A stretch of 7,875 nucleotides of DNA from Bacteroidia bacterium. Lineage in GTDB: Bacteria; Bacteroidota; Bacteroidia; Bacteroidales; BM523. The DNA is taken from the NCBI GenBank assembly GCA_016209245.1, contig JACQWN010000458.1, forward strand, positions 1 through 7,875, read 5' to 3'. The translations under genes and the position numbers were made by a program. Position 1 is the first letter of the stretch, and every line of letters begins with the position of its first letter. The notes below the pieces were generated by a model. That model saw nothing but the letters and a program-made list of their open reading frames with translations, was not told where the DNA came from and did no database searches. Of this stretch, positions 1-6,455 are shown one piece after another.

Positions 1-8
1 AATTAAGC

Positions 9-36
9 CACAGATTACACAGATTTTCACAAATTA
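9..36. repeat. Short tandem array of CACAGATTA-like units
   Basis: Three adjacent 9-10 bp units are visible: CACAGATTA (9-17), CACAGATTTT (18-27) and CACAAATTA (28-36). They are preceded by AATTAAGC. I recall similar CACAGATTA strings as dispersed intergenic repeats in Bacteroidetes, but I cannot confirm that for this genome. The array may continue left of the window. No coding role is seen, and the function is unknown. Confidence 0.5.
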
Positions 37-97
37 TTTTTTAATTGAATTTGTTAAATATCTGGTAATCAATCAAATCGACATGAATAATATATTT

Positions 98-120
98 TTA
101 ACCCCGTGAACGGTTACATT
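98..120. repeat. CCGTGAACGGTTAC repeat, copy 1 (imperfect palindrome)
   Basis: The 14-mer CCGTGAACGGTTAC at 104-117 recurs exactly at 187-200. In this copy the left arm reads AACCCCGT instead of GTAACCGT, so the palindrome is imperfect. A more degenerate relative, TTAACCCGAACAGTAAC, is seen at 149-165. It could be a REP-like intergenic repeat or an operator half of a paired site; the sequence does not decide. Confidence 0.5.
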
Positions 121-182
121 TCATATTATGTATTATGTTTGTCATTGATTAACCCGAACAGTAACACATTATTCCTTTTTTA

Positions 183-200
183 GTAACCGTGAACGGTTAC
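183..200. repeat. CCGTGAACGGTTAC repeat, copy 2 (8-bp arm palindrome)
   Basis: GTAACCGT (183-190) and ACGGTTAC (193-200) are exact inverted repeats around a GA centre. On the plus strand the stem is followed by CAATTTTTTA, so it could act as a weak intrinsic terminator for rightward transcription from outside the window. On the minus strand it is followed by an A-run, so it does not look like a terminator for the CAP gene. A REP-like repeat or a regulator-binding palindrome are alternatives. Confidence 0.55.
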
Positions 201-236
201 CAATTTTTTAATAAATTATTTGAGTGTGTATAAATG

Positions 237-262
237 CTGACAGGTTTTGAAAACGCTGTCAG
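237..262 (-). terminator. Stem-loop downstream of the CAP-domain gene
   Basis: CTGACAG (237-243) pairs with CTGTCAG (256-262), and the interior GTTTT (244-248) pairs with AAAAC (250-254) around G249. Only G255 is bulged, giving a stem of up to 12 pairs. It begins 15 bases beyond the stop codon of the 853-aa gene, as expected for a 3' end structure. The minus strand lacks a clear U-run after it, so factor-independent termination is uncertain. It may instead protect the 3' end or be a dispersed repeat. Confidence 0.45.
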
Positions 263-277
263 GTTTATTTGAATTTT

Positions 278-2839
278 TCATTTATTATTACATTTTATAC
301 AAAACATTTTCCACAATGGTTCATAATCGAAAATCTGTAAACCGATATTACATTCACCCCCGAATAATTCACACCATTCCTTATCGGCAAGAGTATGTGC
401 TGCATCGTACAACAAATAATAAAAATCGCTGGTGCGTTCTACGCTGTAATCTTCGTAGAAGAGTTTAAGGTATAATATCAAGGCATCGTGGTTGGGATTA
501 TTTGACAAGGCAAGCGGCTCGAGCACTTCCATTGCCATATTTTTCTGCTGAAATTCGAGCATATTAAGAGCGGCTTCAATAACTTTCAGAGTGTCTTTAT
601 AAGAGCTGTAATAGCTTGCGATAAACCGCAAAGACAGCTTGGCGCGGGTAAAGTTACCTTCTTTGTAATAATTTCCTGCATTTCTAAAGTGATAAAATAA
701 TTTCAGCTTGTTAATAAGTTTAATATCTATGCCGGATTTTTCAATTGCGGTAAGCATGTTGTTCATATCTTTAGCTGAAACAGCATCGGTAAAATAGGAA
801 TCATAGCAATTATTTACAACAAGCGTTAATAAAGTGTACCAGTACATGGCAGGCAATCCCTTATATTTTTTTAATTTCAGCAATTCATTAAACAGCTCTG
901 TTTCATTGATACTTTCCCCTTGATCAGTAGCTTTAAATTTCAGCAGTAATTTATTTAACAGCATGGAACCGAATTCTTCCCTTTCGGGGAAAGAGAGATT
1001 TTTAGCTAAATTAAATGGTATCTTCCCCAAAAAATAACTGTTGTAAAGAAACAACTGCACATTCTCGAGCCGTTTGATAAATTGTTCATAGATTTTTTGA
1101 TTTTCGAGCTGCTTGCTGAACAGATAATTTATTGTGTCAAGAATTGTGCGGTATTCCATTCTGGCATAGCTATGAATATTTTTCTCCGTTAAAAAAGGAA
1201 CGGCGATGAGATTTACATAAGCATACCTTTGTTTGTCGAGCAAATGATTCAAAATTGAAAGATTTTCGGGACTGTTAACGAAAGCTCTGATTTCAGTAGT
1301 ATCAATGTCGGCAAGGAATGCGAAGTCGGTATTTTTTATCTGTTCAAAAAACATTTCCCAGTTTTCGCGGGTCACAACTGATATTTCTATATCAGATTCC
1401 TGCCTGTCTCTAAAGGCCTTTAAAAAATTTTCAGCTCTTTGTGTAAATAATTTTTTGTTTATTTCCGGACTACCTTCAATACTGGCGTAGGCCTCTATTT
1501 CTGCGCTTGCTATAATATAATTTTTGCGTTTAAGGAAATCAAAATAGGGCTTAAGGTCTTCTGTTTTCCCTTGTGCGCTTGCCCTTTCATAAAAAACTTT
1601 TAGCTTAAGGGTATCACGCTTTAACTGTGGAACATATTTATTATTAGCCCAATTGTCAAAGTATGGAAGTGTATCCGGTATATATTCCATAAATCTGGAA
1701 CAATACGACGGAGGAACAATAATATTGCACAGCTCGCCATTTTTGATTATTAAAGCATTGACTTCATATTCACCTTTTTTTGCAAATTCGGGAAGCTTGC
1801 CAAGATCGAGCGTAATATCTCCGGTTTTGGTTTTAGCTAATTCATTATTATCGTCGCTAAATAATTGTTCACTATAAACAGGAGTTAAAACGGCGCCGTT
1901 AAAAATACAACGCCCGTTTCTTCTTGCAGGATAACTATAATATTGAGCATTTCCACATTTATAGTAATCAGTGGGAACTAATTCAGCGGCGACACCATCG
2001 TTTTTTTCTGAAAAAAGCCATTTTGCAGCAGCATCATCACTAAAATACAAGCTTGCCAATTTACTTGTTCTGAATATTTTTACCTGTCGTATTGTTTCCA
2101 GTTTTCGTTTAACATTTAAAATATTTTCCCTGTTTTCCGCTGGTTTGAGCTTCCATGCATGTTTTTTATGTTTTTTTATGACAGGTATCTTCTTGTACAT
2201 TTCAATGAGCCATTCATCATCATTCATTGAATAAGGAAAAAGGTCGGGAATCTGTGACGGGAAATAACCGTCGGGAATCGCAGCGAAATCCTGGACAACT
2301 CTTAAAACATTTGAATTAGGTTCCAACATTATTGCCAAGCCGGTAATTTTATAGCTTGCAGTGAGAATATTTCCCATGCTTTCGGGGTCATTAATCCAGT
2401 TGAGCATAAAATCTTTGGCTGCCTGCCCGTAAGTATAGATAAAATGTTCCGATTCCTCTCCTATATGTTCGTAATAGCTTGCCGTATGTAAATGAATAAT
2501 TCCAAGATTTTCCCCTACACTGTAATTATCGCCCCCGAATGCTTCAGCTCTTTTTTGGGGTGTTTCGGTCTTTATTTTTCTATATTGCTCGTGAACAAGA
2601 GTTTTTTCATCCGACAAATATCCAACATGATGTAAAGAGGCGATAAATAATGCCGAATCATTCATCAGCGGGAGTAAACCATTAGCCGTACGAATGCTGT
2701 CTATTTGCTTTTTTAACAGATACTCTATATATGGATAATTGATTTTTTTCAAATTAATAGTATCGTTAGGGTGTTGAGCAAATATAGCTTCTGTACAAGA
2801 TAGTAAAATTAATGATAGTATTGTTATTTTTTTTAACAT
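278..2839 (-). CDS. Secreted CAP-domain protein with OmpA-like segment and helical C-terminus
   Basis: The 853-aa product begins with a signal peptide (residues 1-21, MLKKITILSL..., probably cleaved after IFA-Q), so it is exported. Residues about 38-190 read as a CAP/SCP (YkwD-like) domain: IRTANGLLPL, HEQ at 83-85, SVGENLG at 107-113, W148, NIL at 157-159 and the VVQDFA strand. The usual SPGHR loop reads DPESMGNIL, so one cavity His is missing. Residues about 290-400 contain a Cys-containing block I do not recognise. Residues about 410-500 resemble an OmpA-like peptidoglycan-association fold (KVFYERAS, EAYASIEGS, NKKLFTQRAENF). Residues about 580-850 are mostly helical and TPR-like (NYYKEGNFTRAKLSL), ending in CIKC. 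An in-frame TAA directly precedes the ATG, which fixes the start. An IS66 element ends six bases upstream, so the native promoter is missing. A cell-envelope role is inferred. Confidence 0.85.
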   Translation of the reverse strand: MLKKITILSLILLSCTEAIFAQHPNDTINLKKINYPYIEYLLKKQIDSIRTANGLLPLMNDSALFIASLHHVGYLSDEKTLVHEQYRKIKTETPQKRAEAFGGDNYSVGENLGIIHLHTASYYEHIGEESEHFIYTYGQAAKDFMLNWINDPESMGNILTASYKITGLAIMLEPNSNVLRVVQDFAAIPDGYFPSQIPDLFPYSMNDDEWLIEMYKKIPVIKKHKKHAWKLKPAENRENILNVKRKLETIRQVKIFRTSKLASLYFSDDAAAKWLFSEKNDGVAAELVPTDYYKCGNAQYYSYPARRNGRCIFNGAVLTPVYSEQLFSDDNNELAKTKTGDITLDLGKLPEFAKKGEYEVNALIIKNGELCNIIVPPSYCSRFMEYIPDTLPYFDNWANNKYVPQLKRDTLKLKVFYERASAQGKTEDLKPYFDFLKRKNYIIASAEIEAYASIEGSPEINKKLFTQRAENFLKAFRDRQESDIEISVVTRENWEMFFEQIKNTDFAFLADIDTTEIRAFVNSPENLSILNHLLDKQRYAYVNLIAVPFLTEKNIHSYARMEYRTILDTINYLFSKQLENQKIYEQFIKRLENVQLFLYNSYFLGKIPFNLAKNLSFPEREEFGSMLLNKLLLKFKATDQGESINETELFNELLKLKKYKGLPAMYWYTLLTLVVNNCYDSYFTDAVSAKDMNNMLTAIEKSGIDIKLINKLKLFYHFRNAGNYYKEGNFTRAKLSLRFIASYYSSYKDTLKVIEAALNMLEFQQKNMAMEVLEPLALSNNPNHDALILYLKLFYEDYSVERTSDFYYLLYDAAHTLADKEWCELFGGECNIGLQIFDYEPLWKMFCIKCNNK

Positions 2840-2845
2840 TTAGCA

Positions 2846-2867
2846 GTAACTTCTCAATAAGTTGTGG
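2846..2867. repeat. IS66 terminal inverted repeat, left end
   Basis: This end starts GTAACTTCTC and ends GTTGTGG. It matches the reverse complement of 4434-4455 at all 22 positions; the match breaks at position 23. It also contains a small internal inverted repeat, AACTT/AAGTT. Read on the minus strand it forms most of the leader immediately before the CAP-gene start codon. Confidence 0.95.
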
Positions 2868-2880
2868 TAACACTATAAAA

Positions 2881-3225
2881 TCATCTGCTATCTATTGCTA
2901 TAGATTGAGGTGTTATTAAATCGGCTAAAAGCGGTATTTGCATAGCCATTTTTATTCTATCATCCAGATATTCCCAAAAACTAATGCCCAATTTTCTACA
3001 AGTCTTTTTCAAAGAGGCAAAGGTATCCCTGCATTTTCTTCCTTCTTCACTTCTTGTCGATCCGCTTATCTTTCTTTTTTTGACATACTCTCTGATATCT
3101 CCTTCGCTGGTGTTATTATGTAAAGGTATTTCAGGTCTGTTTAAAACCAAAAGTAATTCTTGTTTGTTTTTTCTACTTTTTCTAAGGCCTTGTCTAAACT
3201 TAAAAATCCGGTTTTCTCTGTGCAT
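2881..3225 (-). CDS. IS66 transposase, C-terminal part (second reading frame)
   Basis: This frame encodes the C-terminal end of the DDE transposase: NRPEIPLHNNTSEGDIRE (residues 29-46) corresponds to the IS66 'NN..E..IR' block and supplies the catalytic Glu (E41). It continues with KKRKISGSTRSEEG and the terminal WEYLDDR helix. The first residues before about N20 overlap the first frame and are probably not real protein; the ATG at 3225 is unlikely to be a true start. Joined to the first part at the A6 run (3167-3172), it gives a 469-aa protein, a sensible full length for this branch. The stop lies 14 bases inside the left inverted repeat. It is functional only if frameshifting restores the reading; otherwise it is half of a pseudogene. 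Confidence 0.8.
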   Translation of the reverse strand: MHRENRIFKFRQGLRKSRKNKQELLLVLNRPEIPLHNNTSEGDIREYVKKRKISGSTRSEEGRKCRDTFASLKKTCRKLGISFWEYLDDRIKMAMQIPLLADLITPQSIAIDSR

Positions 3226-4289
3226 AGTTTATCAAACGCTTGGGTTAATTCTTCTTTTGTGTAAGGAGTATTATTTTTTTTATAGCATTTTAATTCCTGA
3301 TATAATTTCCAAAAATCATCTAATTTTAATTCCAGTAAAGCACTTTGTTCATCAGTAAAGCAATGAACCTTTTGAATATTTCTTTCGCTATGCACCCAAC
3401 ACAATCCATGAATGAATACATTGAATTGTCCTGCATCGTCACTGAGTATTGCCATTTCTTTGTTTATACCATGTTCAATAAGGCTACCGATTAAAGCCCC
3501 TTCTGTTATTACTTTGATGGCATGCTCTGCTGTAATTCCTAAGTCACTTATTTGTTTTTCGAACAATGATTTATTAGAATATACTTGGGGCGTCAACCCT
3601 GCAATTAATCGTTTGTATTTATCCGGAAGCCCTTGTTGTTCCATATAAGTTAATGCGTCTGGATTAATCAGATAATCCTCGTGTTGCGGTGTACGTAGTA
3701 ACTCTAAAAAATTGATACGGCTTTTATTTTCCCCGCTCTTGAAATATGTGAACAAATCGTTACATATTACTGTACAATATCCGTTCTTTCCATTGTGCCT
3801 TGCTCCCGTATCGTCTGTTTGTATAAAAGATGATACGGCTAATCCTTTCGTCAATATCGCTTCCTTCTCCTGATGAAAAATCTCTTTGTTCTCTATGATT
3901 AAATTGTTTAGTTCCCCTTCTGAAATATCTACTCCCATTTCATCAAGTTGCTCATAAAGCAATGGCTGTGTAACATGACAGTGATAATACTGATAGAGGA
4001 TAAATTTCCGAAGTTCTGTTCCAAAATGGCATCCTTCCAATTCCTTTGGGAGTGTTTTTGTTTTCTCTCTCTTTGCAGAGCCAGCTCGTTTTTCTGCATT
4101 TTGACTCGCTCCTTTTTTCGATGGATCCTCTAGGTTACTCGGTTTGATGTTTGGCTTTTGGGGATGACACTTTAATAACCGTATCTCGGCTTTCAACATT
4201 TCTATTTCTGTTTTCATCGTATTGATGGTAGAAAGCATACTTTCATATTCAGTTATAGTTAATATGACTTGATTATCCCTGACTTCCAT
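3141..4289 (-). CDS. IS66 transposase, N-terminal and core part (first reading frame)
   Basis: The 382-aa product starts with a leucine-zipper-like helix (residues about 14-40, EYESMLS...MLKAEIRLLK) followed by the IS66 linker QKPNIKPSNL. The catalytic core follows, with the first Asp in IQTDDTGARHNGKNGY (D159/D160) and the second in ILSDDAGQFN (D284/D285). The conserved CWVHSERNIQK block is at 297-307. The frame ends at VEKTNKNYFWF-stop, just after an A6 run, before the catalytic Glu. Alone it would therefore be a DDE enzyme without its third acidic residue. The start is bounded by an in-frame TAA 9 bases upstream. Either the gene is inactivated by a one-base deletion, or frameshifting joins it to the next frame; a homopolymer sequencing error is also possible. 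Confidence 0.85.
   Translation of the reverse strand: MEVRDNQVILTITEYESMLSTINTMKTEIEMLKAEIRLLKCHPQKPNIKPSNLEDPSKKGASQNAEKRAGSAKREKTKTLPKELEGCHFGTELRKFILYQYYHCHVTQPLLYEQLDEMGVDISEGELNNLIIENKEIFHQEKEAILTKGLAVSSFIQTDDTGARHNGKNGYCTVICNDLFTYFKSGENKSRINFLELLRTPQHEDYLINPDALTYMEQQGLPDKYKRLIAGLTPQVYSNKSLFEKQISDLGITAEHAIKVITEGALIGSLIEHGINKEMAILSDDAGQFNVFIHGLCWVHSERNIQKVHCFTDEQSALLELKLDDFWKLYQELKCYKKNNTPYTKEELTQAFDKLCTEKTGFLSLDKALEKVEKTNKNYFWF
3167..3172 (-). other. A6 homopolymer where the two transposase frames join
   Basis: On the coding strand the region reads GTA GAA AAA ACA in the first frame. One extra A, or a -1 slip on the AAA codon, gives GTA GAA AAA AAC AAA CAA, that is VEKNKQELL, which continues smoothly into the conserved C-terminus. 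The phase does not fit a canonical X XXY YYZ slippery heptamer. Transcriptional slippage, a true one-base deletion or a sequencing error are the options. Confidence 0.75.
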
Positions 4290-4433
4290 TTGTCCGATTT
4301 ATTACAGGGCAATATTCATAATTATTTTCTTTCGTTTTTCACGTTATTTTATTTTTTATTAATAATCGAGTGTTAATAACTTTATTTTATTTTTTTTTTA
4401 TTTTTGTTATGGGTTATGAATCATTTATATTTG

Positions 4434-4455
4434 CCACAACTTATTGAGAAGTTAC
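4434..4455. repeat. IS66 terminal inverted repeat, right end
   Basis: This end reads CCACAACTTATTG...GTTAC and is the exact reverse complement of 2846-2867. It lies upstream of the transposase gene. The next base outward, 4456, is the first base of a host stem-loop. Confidence 0.95.
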
Positions 4456-4478
4456 CATAAAAGCTTCCGCTTTTTATG
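4456..4478. terminator. Terminator-like hairpin abutting the IS66 right end
   Basis: CATAAAAGC (4456-4464) pairs with GCTTTTTATG (4469-4478), with one extra T bulged and a TTCC loop; on the minus strand the loop is GGAA, a GNRA-type tetraloop. U-rich stretches occur on both strands, so it could terminate in either direction. It lies about 32 bases beyond the stop codon of the 212-aa gene. The IS boundary coincides with the foot of the stem. Confidence 0.5.
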
Positions 4479-4494
4479 TTTTGAAATTCCTTTG

Positions 4495-4506
4495 CTCTGA
4501 ACAGAG
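4495..4506 (-). other. Small stem-loop just after the 212-aa gene
   Basis: CTCTG (4495-4499) and CAGAG (4502-4506) are inverted repeats around AA, four bases past the stop codon. The loop is too tight for the full stem to form as drawn. There is no U-run behind it, so any terminator role would depend on the larger hairpin at 4456-4478. Confidence 0.3.
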
Positions 4507-4510
4507 TGTC

Positions 4511-5149
4511 CTATTTATTATACAAAGTATTCCAATTATCGTATTTTGTCAATGTTATTTCTTTTAAGACACTATAAACAGTTCCTGCCCAAAAATTCCG
4601 GAAACCCACTCCGACAGCCTTGCCTTCCATCTTTTCAGTTAATAATACTTTTTTTGTAGCAAGGTCAAAAAAAGTAACATACATTGTCCCCGTGACTTTT
4701 GTCTTATCAAATGAATCAATAATAAAAACCAGTCCTATTCCTTCATTTATAGGAAGGGTGTATTTTTTGACTAACTCTTCGACTGTAGTCTGGTCTAATT
4801 CTTTTATACCAATTGTGCTATAAAGAACGAGCTTATCAGCATTAACCTGGCTATTAACTTTTTCAATCATGGAAATGTCGAAAGGAACACTGTTTTTTCT
4901 TAAAGCTTTCTTAAAATTATATCTCTCACCTTCGGTTATCACTAACTTGTTCCATTCGCTAAAGAACTTATTTTTAATGTCATAAGCGTCTGAAAATCCA
5001 TCACCTATGCATTTCAACTGCGAAAAATCAAGCCCGAACCAATATATTTCGGCTGCAGTAAAAATGTCTTTTGCAGTTTTTGCTGATTGTGCAAAAGATG
5101 CCTGATAACAACATAATGTTATCACTGTAAAAACAAATAACTTTTTCAT
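4511..5149 (-). CDS. Secreted protein of unknown function, 212 aa
   Basis: I do not recognise a named family. Residues 1-20 are a signal peptide (MKKLFVFTVITLCCYQASFA, then Q), without a convincing lipobox, so the product is probably periplasmic or loosely envelope-associated. The mature part alternates helices and strands. Notable blocks are AAEIYWFGLDFSQLK (32-46), EGIGLVFIIDSF (136-147), GTMYVTFFDLATKKVL (154-169) and GVGFRNFWAGTVYSVLKEI (180-198). The last half, with paired strands and a final amphipathic helix, recalls small TolB-N/CsgG-like periplasmic folds, but this is only an impression. An in-frame TAA six bases upstream bounds the start. The gene has its own promoter at 5182-5213 and stem-loops beyond its stop, so it is probably monocistronic. 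Confidence 0.75.
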   Translation of the reverse strand: MKKLFVFTVITLCCYQASFAQSAKTAKDIFTAAEIYWFGLDFSQLKCIGDGFSDAYDIKNKFFSEWNKLVITEGERYNFKKALRKNSVPFDISMIEKVNSQVNADKLVLYSTIGIKELDQTTVEELVKKYTLPINEGIGLVFIIDSFDKTKVTGTMYVTFFDLATKKVLLTEKMEGKAVGVGFRNFWAGTVYSVLKEITLTKYDNWNTLYNK

Positions 5150-5181
5150 AGTTTAATAATTTTGGTTAATAAAATGTTATG

Positions 5182-5213
5182 CAAATTTATATAAAAATTT
5201 TTAATTTAACAAA
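5182..5213 (-). promoter_or_regulatory. Bacteroidetes-type promoter for the 212-aa gene
   Basis: On the minus strand TTTG (-33 box, 5210-5213) is followed after exactly 20 bases by TAAATTTG (-7 box, 5182-5189), a full match to the TTTG/N19-21/TAnnTTTG consensus of the phylum. Transcription would start near 5175, giving a leader of about 25 bases. The -33 box lies inside the last codons of the upstream glycosyltransferase gene. Confidence 0.65.
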
Positions 5214-6385
5214 TTATTATATAGTTTTTTCATATCTTCAACCAGCCGTGTATAATGAAATTTGTTTTTGACAAAATCCCAGCCCTTTGATGCCAGTTTT
5301 TTGCCAAGGTTTTCGTCTTCAACTACAGAAAGTAATTTACGGGAATATTCATTAATATTTCTGTTTTTAACAAGAATAGCTGTTTCACCCGGGATTACAA
5401 TATTTTCAATTCCACCTGCAATAGTGCTGACAATAGGTTTGCCGGCGGCTTGGGCTTCGATAATGCTTACCGGGGTTCCTTCATTGAGCGAGGTCAATGA
5501 AACGATATCAATTCCGGCGTAAACATAATCTATGTCTTTTATCCATGATGTAAAAGTTATTGTTGCAGGTTTATTTTCTGTTATTGAATCTGTATAATCG
5601 AGCTTCAGTTGCCGGCATAAAGCTTGGATATCCGCCCTCGATTCACCATCACCAACAATAAATGCACGTATTTTTTTTGAACTTTTTTCTTTTACATATT
5701 TTATTGATTCAAGAAATGCGGCATGATTTTTAACGGGCACCAACCGGCCGATGATGGCAATTGCTGTTTCATCGTCATTAACGGAAAATTCTTTTCTGAA
5801 TTTAATCCGTTTTTCTGCCATATTCTCTCTGAATCTTGTGAAATCAAATCCTAGTGGTATTATAATGATTTTTTCGGGCTCGGCTATTTTATATTTTCCT
5901 GCAAGCTCTTCCTTTTGTTTTTCACTTACTGCGATTATTTTCGTAGATAATTTTGCAAGCCTCCGTTCAATAGTAATAAATGTATTGGCCATTAAAGAAT
6001 TAAAGTAGGAATGAAAAACATGTCCATGAAAAGTGTGCAGGATAATAGGAACATTACAATGATATGCGGCCGTTCTGCCTAAAGAGCCCGCCTTTGAGGC
6101 ATGAGTATGAACAATATCGGGCTTAAATTCATGTATTATTTTTTTGAGCTTCATATATGCCAGAAAATCTTTATGCGGATTTATTTGTCTCCTCATTTCA
6201 GGAATTATTACCGGTTCAATTCCTAAATTTTTTACGATAAAATCGGAATTTTCTTCAGACGGGTCTTTATAACCCCCTACAAGAAGCGTCTCAAATTCAG
6301 GCGCCATATATTTGGTGAGGTATGTCGCATTATAGGTTGGTCCCCCAAGATTAAATCTGTTTATTATCCTTAATACCTTCGGCAT
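5201..6385 (-). CDS. Glycosyltransferase family 4 (GT-B fold)
   Basis: The 394-aa product fits a retaining GT4 enzyme that transfers a sugar from a nucleotide donor to a lipid- or glycan-linked acceptor at the cytoplasmic side of the membrane. The N-terminal acceptor domain shows the glycine loop NRFNLGGPTYN (9-19), PDIVHTHASKAGSLGR (89-104) and HTFHGHVFHSYF (117-128). The C-terminal donor domain shows IIGRLVPVKNH (211-221) and the E-x7-E motif in NEGTPVSIIEAQAAGKP (E302 and E310). The length is normal and no key residue is missing. There is no transmembrane segment. Donor and acceptor cannot be read from sequence. It lies 249 bp after the asparagine synthase-like gene on the same strand, a common pairing in O-antigen or capsule loci. 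A -7 box at 6402-6409 suggests it may also have its own start of transcription. Confidence 0.92.
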   Translation of the reverse strand: MPKVLRIINRFNLGGPTYNATYLTKYMAPEFETLLVGGYKDPSEENSDFIVKNLGIEPVIIPEMRRQINPHKDFLAYMKLKKIIHEFKPDIVHTHASKAGSLGRTAAYHCNVPIILHTFHGHVFHSYFNSLMANTFITIERRLAKLSTKIIAVSEKQKEELAGKYKIAEPEKIIIIPLGFDFTRFRENMAEKRIKFRKEFSVNDDETAIAIIGRLVPVKNHAAFLESIKYVKEKSSKKIRAFIVGDGESRADIQALCRQLKLDYTDSITENKPATITFTSWIKDIDYVYAGIDIVSLTSLNEGTPVSIIEAQAAGKPIVSTIAGGIENIVIPGETAILVKNRNINEYSRKLLSVVEDENLGKKLASKGWDFVKNKFHYTRLVEDMKKLYNNLLN

Positions 6386-6401
6386 ATTTTTAAAATAATT
6401 A

Positions 6402-6409
6402 CAAAGATA
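6402..6409 (-). promoter_or_regulatory. Possible -7 box for the glycosyltransferase gene
   Basis: On the minus strand TATCTTTG matches TAnnTTTG, 16 bases before the ATG. No TTTG is found 19-21 bases further upstream, so only half of the promoter is visible. The implied leader would be very short. Confidence 0.35.
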
Positions 6410-6455
6410 ATCAAGAAATTTATTAAATTCCTGTATTATATAACATTAGTTCGAT

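Larger units (their letters stand above)
2846..4455 (-). mobile_element. IS66-family insertion sequence, 1,610 bp, single-transposase type
   Basis: The element is bounded by perfect 22-bp inverted repeats that begin GTAAC, as is usual for IS66. It carries only a transposase, with no TnpA/TnpB accessory genes. That layout and size fit the short ISBst12-like branch of the family. The transposase is frame-split (see its two parts). Between its start and the right end lie about 144 non-coding bases (4290-4433) with long T/A tracts around 4381-4406; I see no convincing promoter box there. The left flank 2838-2845 (ATTTAGCA) and right flank 4456-4463 (CATAAAAG) differ, so the 8-bp target duplication expected for IS66 is absent. 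Confidence 0.9.

Noticed and set aside
1..277. CRISPR array in the repeat-rich left spacer
   Set aside because: The repeats are only 9-18 bp, irregularly spaced and of different families; there are no uniform spacers and no cas gene.
247..468. Plus-strand open frames such as 247-468, 1305-1490, 2984-3358 and 7170-7400
   Set aside because: They lie opposite well-supported minus-strand genes, have no recognisable motifs or start signals, and their protein content looks like random AT-rich reverse-frame translation.
2849..2865. Similarity of the IS66 inverted repeat (AACTTCTCAATAAGTTG) to the REPIN 16-mer (AACTCTCCAAGAGTTG)
   Set aside because: Both start AACT and end AGTTG, but the centres do not align without gaps. 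Short AT-rich self-complementary strings resemble each other by chance, so no common origin is claimed.
3160..3180. A canonical -1 ribosomal slippery heptamer (A AAA AAC) in the transposase
   Set aside because: The string is present, but in the first frame the codons are GAA AAA ACA, so the heptamer is out of phase. Only single-codon slippage or transcriptional slippage remains possible.
4290..4433. A promoter or small accessory gene inside the IS upstream of the transposase
   Set aside because: No TAnnTTTG box with a spaced TTTG was found, and neither strand has a credible reading frame; only A/T tracts are visible.
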